DNA from: Hydractinia symbiolongicarpus | Lineage: Eukaryota; Cnidaria; Hydrozoa; Anthoathecata; Hydractiniidae | Direction of reading: 5' to 3' | Assembly (NCBI RefSeq): GCF_029227915.1 | Contig: NC_079875.1 | Location: 25,182,001 to 25,246,000 of the forward strand | DNA: 64,000 nt | Shown: positions 51,101 through 61,188 of the stretch, piece by piece | Numbering within the stretch: position 1 is the first letter of the stretch | How the letters are laid out: every line of letters begins with the position of its first letter | Translations under genes and position numbers: made by a program | The notes under the pieces: model-generated | The model's input: only the letters and a program-made list of their open reading frames with translations | Databases searched by the model: none | Told to the model about the DNA's origin: nothing

Positions 51101-52895
51101 CTTAAAATTCATAAACGTGGCATTTAAAATTGACAAGTGTTTCCTATATTTGCTATTTTTCGCATTGATACAAGATAATTGTAATTTAGGGCAACAACTT
51201 CGCCACAGGTTCCTATATCTTAGCCGTGGAATTGATAAACGAGGCATTTAAAAGAGCAGAGTGTCTCATATATTCGCGATTTTTTTGTATTAATACAGGA
51301 TAATTGTCATTTAGGGTCAACAAATTCGTCACAGGTTTATATATCTTAGCCGTGGAATTGATAAAGGAGGCATTACCAAGGTACGTGTGTTATATATTTG
51401 CGATTTTTCGTATGGATACAGGATAATTGTCATTTAGGAACGACAACCACGTATCAGGTTCTATATATTATGGCCGTAAAATTGATGAAGGAGGCATTTC
51501 AAAGAGACGAGTGTCTTGTATTTGTGATTTTTCGAATTGATACAAGACAAATGTCATTTTGGGACGACAACCTCGTCTCAGGTTCTATATATATTTTAGT
51601 CGTAAAATTGATAAACGAGGCATTTCAAAGTGACGAGTGTCATGTATTTGCGATTTTTCGTATTGACACAAGATGATTGGCATTTAGGGACGACAACCCC
51701 GTCTCAGGTTCTATATATTATGGCCGTAAAATTGATGAAGGAGGCATTTCAAAGAGACGAGTGTCTTGTGTATGCGATTTTTCGTATTGATACAAGATAA
51801 TTGTAATTTAGGGTCAACAACTTCGTCTCAAGTTCTTATATCTTAGCCGTGGAATTGATAAACGAGGCATGTGAAGGTGACGAGTGTCATGTATTTGCGA
51901 TTTTTCGTATTGATACGAGATAAATGTCATTTGGGGACGACAACCTCGTCTCAGGTTCTATATATCTTAGTCGTAATATTTATAAACGAGGCATTTAAAA
52001 GAGACGAGTGTTATATACTTGCGATTTTTCGTATTGATATAAGATAATTGTCATTTTGGGACGTCAACCTCGTCTCAGTTTCTCTGTATTATGGCCGTAA
52101 AATTGATGAAGGAGGCATTTCATAGTGACGAGTGTCATGTATTTGCCATTTGTCGTGTTGATACAAGATAATTGTACTTTAGGGTCAACAACCTCGTTAC
52201 AGGATCTTCTATCTTAGCCGTAAAATTGGTAAACGAGGCATTTCAAAGAGACGAGTGTTATATATTTGCGATTTTTCGTATTGATACAGGTTAATTGTCA
52301 TTTAGGAACGACAACCCCGTCTCAGGTTCTATATATTATGGCCGTAAAAGTGATGAAGGAGGCATTTCAAAGAGACGAGTGTCTTGTATTTGTGATTTTT
52401 CGTATTGATACAAGACAAATGTCATTTTGGGACGACAACCTCGTCTCAGGTTCTACATATTTTAGTCGTAAAATTGATAAACGAGGCATTTCAAAGAAAC
52501 GAGTGTCTTGTATATGCGATTTTTCGTATTGATACAAGATAATTGTAATTTAGGGTCAACAACATCGTCTCAAGTTCTTATATTTTAGCCGTGGAATTGA
52601 TAAACGACGCATTTCAAAGTGACGAGTGTTTCCTATATTTGCTATTTTTCGCATTGATACAAGATAATTGTAATTTAGGGTCAACAACGTCGCCTCAGGT
52701 TCTTATATTTTACCCGTGGAATTGATAAACGAGGCATTTAAAAGAGACGAGTGTTATATACTTGCAATTTTTCGTATTGATACAAGATATTTGTAACTTA
52801 GGGTCAACAACTTCGTCTCAAGTTCTTATATCTTAGCCGTGGAATTGTTAAACGAGGCATTTCGAAGAGACGAGTTTTATATATTTGCGATTTTT
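48134..52895. repeat. near-identical 2.3-kb duplication at 2470-bp offset
   Basis: The segment 48134-50425 repeats at 50604-52895 (offset 2470 bp, about 20 monomers). Three mismatches were seen (48850/51326 region CTTCG versus ATTCG; 49501 T versus C; the 50109 region TTTTAACC versus TTTTAGCC). This is the freshest large duplication in the array. Confidence 0.85.
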
Positions 52896-54270
52896 CGTAT
52901 TGACACAGGATAACGGTCATTTAGGAACGACAACCCCGTCTCAGGTTCTATATATTATGGCCGTAAAATTGATGAAGGAGGCATTTCAAAGAGACGAGTG
53001 CCTTGTATTTGCGATTTTTCGTATTGATACAAGATAATTGTAATTTAGGGTCAACAACTTCGTCTCAAGTTCTTATATCTTAGCCGTGGAATTGATAAAC
53101 GAGGCATTTGGAAGTGACCAGTGTCATGTATTTGCCATTTGTCGTGTTGATACAAGATTATAGGACTTTAGGGTCAACAACCTCGTTTCAGGATCTTATA
53201 TTTTAGCCGTGGAATTGATAAACGACGCATTTCAAAGTGACGAGTGTTTCCTATATTTGCTATTTTTCGCATTGATACAAGATAATTGTAATTTAGGGCA
53301 ACAACTTCGCCACAGGTTCCTATATCTTAGCCGTGGAATTGATAAACGAGGCATTTAAAAGAGCAGAGTGTCTCATATATTCGCGATTTTTTTGTATTAA
53401 TACAGGATAATTGTCATTTAGGGTCAACAACTTCGTCACAGGTTTTTATATCTTAGCCGTGGAATTGATAAAGGAGGCATTACCAAGGTACGTGTGTTAT
53501 ATATTTGCGATTTTTCGTATTGATACAGGATAATTGTCATTTAGGAACGACAACCACGTATCAGGTTCTACATATTATGGCCGTAAAATTGATGAAGGAG
53601 GCATTTCAAAGAGACGAGTGTTTTGTATTTGTGATTTTTCGTATTGATACAAGACAAATGTCATTTTGGGACGAACACCTCGTCTCAGGTTCTATATATA
53701 TTTTAGTCGTAAAATTGATAAACGAGGCATTTCAAAGTGACGAGTGTCATGTATTTGCGATTTTTCGTATTGACACAAGATGATTGGCATTTAGGGACGA
53801 CAACCCCGTCTCAGGTTCTATATATTATGGCCGTAAAATTGATGAAGGAGGCATTTCAAAGAGACGAGTGTCTTGTATATGCGATTTTTCGTATTGATAC
53901 AAGATAATTGTAATTTAGGGTCAACAACTTCGTCTCAAGTTCTTGTATCTTAGCCTTGGAATTGATAGACGAGGCCGAGTGTTATATATTTGCGATTTTT
54001 GATATTGACACAAGATAATTGTCATTTAGGGACGAAAACCTTGTCTGAGGTTCTATATATTTTAGTTGTAAAATTGATTAACGAGGCATTTTTATATTTG
54101 CGATTTTTCGTATACACCTTTCCCGAGAGCGATTGCACAATATTTACCGTAGCATGGAAACGGGGCTCGTACTGACAAGTTTTTATAATGGCGGGTTTTC
54201 GCTTTATGTAAACAACAAATAATTAGCTACCTAGGAGGCAAAATATTTCAAGAAAAACCATTTTTAAGAT

Positions 54271-55415
54271 ATGTCTTACTCGAATTCGTCATCTTCTATT
54301 CCAACTGAAGCTGCAGCGGGAGGAAGAGGAAAGTATTGGTGTATTCCCATGTGTTCTAGTGTTCAGTATGACAAGGATAAAAATAAAACAGAAATTGCTT
54401 TGTTTGGATTTCCTAATAAAGAAAAGAAACCTGACGTTTACAAAGCTTTGTGCAAAGAGATTTATAAATACAGAGGAAAAGGAGCTGGTGACAACTTTAA
54501 CATAACGAGGCACACTAAAGTCTGTGAGTTCCACTTTAAACCTGACGAAATTAAAGTCAGCTTCGGAAGAGGCATCAAAACTTTGAAAACTGGTAATGAA
54601 ATTCCATCAGTATTTTCTTTTAAAGAGGACAAGCAAACACTGAAACGAAAATCTCCAAAAAAAAGATTAGTGTTGCCACCAAACACTGATAATGAATCTG
54701 ACATTGACATGGACATTAAATCTCCATTTTTAGATATAAATCAAGAAGACACTTGTGAGAATTATGAGAGCTACAAATTCCAAATTACAGTACTGGAAAA
54801 AAAACTAGAAACAAGTGAACAAAAAGCGAAAGAATTATTAAAACAAAACAATAATTTGGAACAAAAAAATAACTACTTGAGCAACAGACTATTTACATGT
54901 AACAATTATTTAAAGAACAGTGAGCTATTTAAATCAGCAACCGGTATCGAAAAAGAAAAAATTATAATACTTTATGAATATCTTGATCCAGGTGAAAACT
55001 GTGAAATATTAAGTTATACGAAAAGAGTGAAACTAACACAGAAGATAAAATTCCAGTTGATCCCATGCACCACCGTCTTTTTTAACTAGAGAATCCAAAC
55101 CTGGACCAAGACCGAAGACAAAAGCTATTGAACAGCTGTTCATGTTTTTAACATGGCTACGCTTGGGTATTACACTGCAACATACAGCCTGGTTATTTGA
55201 TACTCCGAAATCAACTGTATCTAGATATATTATCACATGGTCAAATTATGTATATATTAAACTGGGATGTGTGCCAATTTGGCCATCAACAAAAGTCTAC
55301 AAGAGACAATGCCACAATGTTTTAAAGACACTTATCCCACCACAAAAGTTATAATTGATTGTACTGAACTTTTTTGTCAGAGACCATCTAGTTTGACAAT
55401 CCAAAGTAGTCTTAC
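54271..55415 (+). pseudogene. THAP-domain transposase, truncated (ISL2EU-like)
   Basis: The first frame (54271-55089, 272 codons) starts with a THAP zinc finger: C24, C28, C85 and H88, an LFGFP motif and the closing IPSVFSF box. A basic stretch (KRKSPKKR) and a coiled coil (about 155-205) follow. After a one-base shift at the T-run near 55080, the +1 frame continues with SKPGPRPKTK and the helix-turn-helix WLRLGITLQHTAWLF, PKSTVSRYIITW. A second shift near 55297 leads to ETMPQCFKDTYPTTKVIIDCTE, where the D of IIDCTE is the expected first catalytic acid. The sequence then stops matching at about 55415, so the remaining catalytic residues are lost. THAP binds the element ends; the DDE domain would cut them. 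Confidence 0.82.
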
Positions 55416-56507
55416 GAATAAATATTTTGTGTGCATTCGACGATGTTATTCTGTTCTGTCGTGCTTTAAACCAAAGCTGACAATCACGTTGTTTCCTGGT
55501 GTCTACCTCCAATTTTACACTTTCGTCAATCGATATTTTTAATTCGTCAATTATGTCTATTTCTGTTTCGTTAAGTTCCCAATCACACTGATAGTCCAGA
55601 AATGATTGTGGTAGTTGACCAAAATTTGTAGTGCCTATAAGCCGTGAATCAATTTTGGTTAGATTTGGCAAGACAATAAAATCTCTTTCAATAGGTAATA
55701 ATTGGCATGATAGTGGTGATCCCATATACTGAACACCAAATTTAGTTATTTCTGAGTCAATAGAGAAACTTTTTGGAATTGCATGAGCAAACCCAATATT
55801 CTTGTCTATGGCTTTTAGCTTCTCCTTCATTCTCAATATGTGTCCACTATTTTTAATAAGGTTAAAGTTTAGTCTAGGGTCATACAAAGTTGGGCTTATG
55901 CCCTTTTTATCGAATTTGCTGTATATTGAGCATTTCATTACTGGTGATTTGACAGCTTCCTTGTTGCCTGGAACTCCCCATTTTCTTTGCTGAGTGGTGC
56001 CTGCTGTTTCCGATAGGACAGTAGAAAATGAGTTTAAGGAATACTCTGCCAGGTGGCCTTATCGACTGCACTGCTTCTTCTATTTATGTGTACAGAAACA
56101 TTGCTTTTTATTTTTTTCATACTGGCTCTACAACTACATTTGGCCACAAAGTGTGTCAGAGTTCTTGCGGTATAAATACTAGCTATCGGATGATATATAA
56201 CGTTTATCTTTGAATTTTGTGCCTCTAACTAAGGTCTTTACTATCGGCTTTCCCTTCTGCTTCCCACAATTTTTAACATGATTTTTTTTTCCCTTCTGGT
56301 GAAAACAGGAAAAAAATCCAAGGATTTTCCCCACTCCAAATCATCCACTACAGTGCTTTTTTCAGTGCTGACTCGCACAGTAAAACTGGTGTTTATGTCC
56401 TTTGTAAGTAAACTTTGTATTCTTGCATCAAGAGTTTTATCTCCCATATAATTTTCGAGGTTTACATCCTTTTTCTCAATAAGCTCTTCCTCTACACCCG
56501 CAGCCAT
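55416..56507 (-). pseudogene. YqaJ-type exonuclease with SWIM-like finger, truncated
   Basis: The minus strand starts MAAGVEEELIEKKDVNLENYM (56507). Broken frames through about 56250-55990 carry remnants of a SWIM-type zinc finger (VAKCSCRASM). A longer frame (55938 down) has QRKWGVPGNKEAVKSPV, PTLYDPRLNFNL, and then the YqaJ nuclease entry RKQRDCQLWFKARQNRITSSN. It ends at the element's internal junction, losing the catalytic core. YqaJ nucleases are phage-like recombination exonucleases; in this transposon group the role is presumed to be DNA processing during transposition. Stops near 56180 and 56130-56124 show decay beyond the deletion. Confidence 0.75.
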
Positions 56508-56585
56508 GTTTGTTTACAGCTTGTCAATGCGGGCCTCAGTTCCAAAACGAGGATTATATTACATCATCGATCTCGGGAAATGCGT

Positions 56586-57594
56586 ATCGCCTATTCAAAA
56601 TGACAATGGCGAGTGCAAATTTTTGTTAATATGTACAATTTATCCACGTTCTACATATTTTGGGAAAACATCCTTTAAATTTTTAGAATGTTTACACGCT
56701 TTTCTGCCTGATTTTTTGTTTTTATTTTTTGCAATTTTTTTTAACATTTTCTGTTCTACTAATCAATTCTTTAATGATTTCGTGTGTATTTACTTAGATG
56801 ATTTTAACAAGAAAAATAATAAAAAGTTGCAATGAAAAAAAATTGATTGACGCAGAGAGGTTGTACAAAGGTGGTATGCAATGTTTTTATAATTTTGTGC
56901 ATACGTTTCTATAAAGTGAAGCAGTAAGAAAATAAAAGCGTGCAGTAGGCGTGTTGTTTATAGTAAGCGTAGTGTATTTAGTTCTGTGAATTTTGTTCTG
57001 CTAAGATATGTAGCTAGGATTTCATTTCTTCTGCGTGATCTAATGAAAAATTAAGCAAGCGAACTAGCGTACTTTTTATGCTTGGACCAAGGTAACTTAA
57101 ACCAGAATTCTCTCAAAGCGTAAAACAGTCATAATTTATATATTATCTTCAAATCGCTGTTCACAAAAGAGACTAAAAAGACTGTTTAAAAATAAGCAAA
57201 TTCGTCAACAATTATTGAAAAATATTCAATCCCGCAAACCGAGACAAAAATTTTTTCGAAATATTTGTAAATTGTTTTGCACTTACTTTCAAAAAATTGC
57301 TAAGTGCATATGTCTAGCCATATATTTGAGGATTCAACTTGTGTTCCTTGTTCTTTGTAAAAGGAACTGCGCCGAGTGTCATATAACACAAATTCTATAC
57401 GAAAATTGTTGAAAATTTTTTTGCAGTTTTTAGCTAAGATTCTAAAGAGCAACTGTTTGACTCCTGTTCATAAAATTTAATCTGTTGTAATACAAACAGT
57501 CGTTCTTCTGTCATTTAATTACACGGCATTTTAGTGTGTTAAGGTTCATACAGTAACAGTCTCTTCTGTGACAACTATTCACGTGGAATAGACT
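56586..57594. other. non-coding stretch, probably including LINE 5' leader
   Basis: AT-rich; no exon recognised. The last few hundred bases before 57595 may be the 5' untranslated region of the retrotransposon, but I cannot place its start. Confidence 0.4.
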
Positions 57595-58841
57595 ATGGCG
57601 GACACGGACACGGATACGGAGCGTGTTATGAGAAATCATATTCGAGATTTGTCAAATCCTGACGAATTTGAGTTAATGTGGAATGAAAATGATTGTGCTT
57701 AGACTCAGAGAAATTCATAGATGATAAATATGAAGAGATAAGGTATGAAAAGTTGAAATCTGAATTATTTGCGGATCTGAATGAATCTCTGAAAGATATC
57801 ATAAAAATGGAAATTCGTAAATTGAGGCGTGGTTATACTCCATTATTGGACGACGAAAGTAATATTTCAACACAACGAAGTTATATTAAATCACTCGAAG
57901 ACCAAATTAAATTTTTGAAGGAAGAGGTGAGCTCAAAAAATAATATTATAGATTTGTTTATAAAGAAATCACTAATGCATGACGAGCGTTCTAGCTCTTC
58001 ACAAGATACTTGTATTAATTTTTTACATCACAAACAATTACCGCAAAACTCCCAAAACAATTATACGGAATCATTATCCTCTAATCATACTGACAATGAA
58101 CATTTTAAAGATTTACAAAACGATTCAATTAAGTCTGATGGTTGTATTGAAACAAACATTGAAAACCAATTACAGTCTATAAGAAAAAAGAAGCACGAAG
58201 AGTTTAATGCGATGCAAAAAATTACCGTCAAAAGCAGAAAACAACGTCTACAACAATTAGCCGGTTATAAAATAGAATCCCGTCCTAGCCATTTAAATAC
58301 ATCAATTGAATCGGATACCGAGAAAGTTGATTGTGATAATGATGTTACATATATATTGGGAGATTCCATAATAAAGGATGTTAAAGGGTGGAAGCTTGGG
58401 AATCAATTCAACGATAAGACAAAAGTTATTGTTAAACCATTCTCCGGAGCAAAAATAGACGCGATGAATCATCATGTGATCCCCTCACTAAACCAAAAGC
58501 CTAATAGAGTTATTTTGCATGTCGGTACAAACGACATACCATCTAAAAAGACTCATCATCAAATCTGCAATGATATTTTGTCTCTGGCTTTGAAAATGAG
58601 TGATAAAACCAATGTTATCATATCAGGAATCATTGAACGCGAAGACAGATATAATGTAAAGGTCAAAGCGGTAAACGAGCTACTCAAATCAAAATGCCAG
58701 GGGCGAAACATTTGTTTTATTACTCATACTATATCTCCAAAACTTCATCTAAACCGAAGTAATCTTCATCTGAATCGAAAAGGAACCTTGTTGCTATCCC
58801 AAAAATTTGTTGACACACTAAAGAAATATCAAAATGAATGA
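57595..58841 (+). pseudogene. LINE ORF1 with esterase (SGNH) domain, one frameshift
   Basis: An ATG at 57595 starts MADTDTDTERVMRNHIRDLS and runs 35 codons to TAG at 57700. One frame over, CLDSEKFIDDKYEE continues uninterrupted to 58841, so a single-base shift near 57690 splits ORF1. A coiled-coil region (DQIKFLKEEVSSKN, residues about 70-95) precedes the esterase domain: LGDSIIKDVKGW with the nucleophile serine (about residue 220 of the long frame), HVGTNDIP (block III), and NLHLNRKG near the C-terminus. Esterase ORF1 proteins are typical of CR1/L2-group elements and are thought to bind RNA/lipid. The usual D of the C-terminal D-x-x-H is N here. ORF2 follows 21 nt later. Confidence 0.82.
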
Positions 58842-58862
58842 AATGTAGTCTACAACGATGAC

Positions 58863-61188
58863 ATGAATGTGAATGACAGTCAAAACCTTTCCAATACTTT
58901 ACCTTCTTTGAGAAATTTACGGATAAAAAATCCTAAGAATGTTATTATTGCCCACGTGAATATCAACTCAATACGAAATAAATTTGACTTCCTGAAAGAG
59001 TTTGTGGAAAACAACATCGATATTCTCTGCATATGTGAAACAAAAGTAGATTCATATTTCCCGGTAGGTCAATTTGACATGCCTGGATTCAAGCTCCCCT
59101 TTCGCCGTGACCGGGATAAAAATGGTGGAGGTTTGATGATCTTTGCAAATGAAAATCTTCTTACTAAAGAACTGACTTCATTCAAGGTACAGAATGGAAT
59201 AGAACTGATTACGTTGGAGATAAACCTAAGGAAGAAGAAGTACCTATTGCTGTACACTTATCGTCCACCGTCACAATGCACACACTTTTTCCTCTCAAAT
59301 ATCACGAATGCACTTAATTTTCACATGAGACATTACTCAAACATTATCGTAATGGGCGATTTTAACCTGGAGCCAGATAGTGATGAAATGTCAGAGTTTA
59401 TGAGTGCCTTCGATTTGTCTAATCTAATAAAAGAAAAAACATGTTTTAAATCAGCATCAAATCCCTCATGTATTGATCTGATTTTAACTAATATTGGAAG
59501 GACGTTTAAACACACAAGTACTATCGAAACTGGTCTTTCAGATTTTCACAGAATGGTGCTAACTGTTATGAAAACTACTTATGTAAAAGCTCCACCGAAA
59601 GTTGTGAATTATCATGACTACTCTCATTTTAATAAAGAGATATTTATATCAGAATTGACCAACAGGATGCAAAATATAACCACGTATGAACAATTTAATA
59701 ACACTTTCAAAAATATATTAGATAATCATATGCCACTTAAAAAGAAAATCTTGCGATCGAATAATAAACCATTTTTGAACAAGAATTTGCGAAAGGCTAT
59801 CATGCTGCGTTCCAGACTACGCAATAAATCGATATCATCTCCTTCAGCTGAAAACATCAAGCAGTATAAATTACAACGAAATCTTTGTGTCAAGCTGTCG
59901 AGAAAGGCCAAATTTACTTACTATTCAAACCTTAATACTAAGAAGTTAACAGATAACAAATGTTTTTGGCGTACTGTGAAGCCATTTGTCAGTGATGATT
60001 CATCAAACCAAAAGAAAATCATTCTTATCGAAAATGAGTGTATTATCTCGAGTGATGAAGACATAGCAAATATCTTCAACTCTTATTTTCAAAAGGTTAT
60101 CAGTTCATTGAAGTTATATCGATGGCCTGATGTTTCAACAGATTCACATGATTACGTTCTGAATGCTATTTATAAATACGAATTACATCCGAGTATCCAA
60201 AAAATCAATGAGAGATATAACCATATTGCGAGATTCGAATTTAGTCCAACAACGGGAAGTGAAATGTGGGAAGAAATGAAGAAATTAGATGAATCCAAAT
60301 CAAATGTTGCTGGTGATATTCCGAGTAGAATTTTGAAAGATTATTATAGTTTATATTATCAAAGTCTCGTTAGCATATTTAACAACACCGTTATTAAGGA
60401 TTCTGAATTTCCAAATGAGTTAAAATGTGCCGAAGTCTGTCCAATTTTTAAAAAAGGTGATCCATCAGCTAAAGAAAATTTTCGACCTATAAGTATTTTG
60501 CCTGTGGTCTCTAAAATATTTGAAAAGCTTCTATATAAACAACTTATGGGTTTTTTCTGTGATAAACTATCTCCGTATTTATGTGGTTTCCGAAAGGGCT
60601 TTAGTACTCAACAATCTCTCTTGCGTATGTTCTCGAAAGTGCGAGGAGCATTAGATGCCAAACAAAAAGTTGGAGCTATCTTTATGGATCTATCAAAAGC
60701 CTTTGACTGTATTAGCCATGATCTTCTCATAGCGAAGTTATATGCCTATGGTTTAAGTTTTTCGGCTTTAAAACTTGTGGCTAGCTATCTGAAAAATAGG
60801 AAGCAACGTATCAGACTGGCAAACTCTTTTAGCGAATGGCTTGAAATGACTTTCGGTGTCCCTCAAGGATCTGTGCTAGGACCTCTCCTTTTCAACATCT
60901 TTTTGAATGATTTTTTATCTTTTGTCACCAGCGATATATGCAGTTATGCTGACGATAACACGATTTATGTTATAGGAAACTCTGAGGAAAATATTCTGTA
61001 CGAGCTTGAAAATGAGATGAGAACTGTCTCAACATGGTTTAGGTTAAACTGCTTACAACTGAATGAAAGGAAGTGTCATTTTATGTTTTTCGGTAGCAAC
61101 ACACAATGTTTTCTACAAGTTAATATCAATGGAACAGCTGTGCAATGCTCTTCGGAGGAAAAACTTCTTGGTATTACAATAGATAATA
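58863..61188 (+). CDS. LINE ORF2, endonuclease + reverse transcriptase (first part)
   Basis: Opens with ATG at 58863, 21 nt after ORF1. The apurinic-type endonuclease occupies about residues 25-240: HVNINSIRNKFD, ILCICETKVD, YTYRPPS, VMGDFNLEPD, SDFHRM. Reverse transcriptase follows (about 510-770): CPIFKKGDP, NFRPISILPVVSKIFEK, GFRKGFSTQQSLL, FMDLSKAFDCI, GVPQGSVLGPLLFNIFLND, the catalytic SYADDN, KCHFMFFG and LLGITIDN. All catalytic motifs look intact and the frame is open, so this is a young element. The endonuclease nicks the target and the RT primes there. With the esterase ORF1, this points to a CR1/L2-like clade. The last few codons before the annotated stop (61227) are Helitron sequence. 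The true continuation is at 63749. Confidence 0.93.

Larger units (their letters stand above)
29423..54112. repeat. 123-bp satellite array, ~200 monomers, with higher-order structure
   Basis: A single head-to-tail array of 24.7 kb. The landmark GAGGC occurs at 29467, 29590, 29713, 29836, 29959 and 30083, giving a 123-bp modal period (range about 121-124). Shared landmarks are TTCGTATTGATACAAGATAA, CTCGTCTCAGGTTC and TTGATAAACGAGGCATTT. Subtypes differ at fixed places: a GGTCAACAACTTCG/ATATCTTAGCCGTGG type, a GAACGACAACCCCG/ATTATGGCCGTAAAA/GATGAAGGAGG type, and a GACGTCAACC/ATTACAGCCGG type. They recur in set orders, giving higher-order repeats. Many 60-92-codon open frames are by-products, since 123 is 41 codons. 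I see no interrupting transposon. Function is unknown; pericentromeric or subtelomeric satellite is possible. Confidence 0.95.
54118..56585. mobile_element. ISL2EU-like DNA transposon, internally deleted
   Basis: TTTCCCGAGA.CGAT near 54118-54136 is inverted near 56563-56585, with a second matching block CTGACAAG/CTTGTCAATG further in, giving imperfect terminal inverted repeats of about 60 bp. Inside are a THAP transposase on plus and a YqaJ-type nuclease on minus, converging on one point near 55415. From memory this pair is the known gene content of ISL2EU elements, a PIF/Harbinger-related (IS5-like) group. Both genes lose their C-terminal halves at the junction, so the element is non-autonomous. 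The left end touches the last satellite monomer. I could not define a target-site duplication. Confidence 0.8.

Noticed and set aside
29423-54112. Repeat array considered as CRISPR-like or as a repeat-protein gene
   Set aside because: Units are contiguous 123-bp monomers without unique spacers in clearly eukaryotic DNA. Frames are broken by stops and 1-2 bp indels, so it is satellite DNA.
56028-56835. Plus-strand frames near 56.0-56.8 kb
   Set aside because: They lie antisense to the YqaJ-type pseudogene or in AT-rich flank and show no family motifs.
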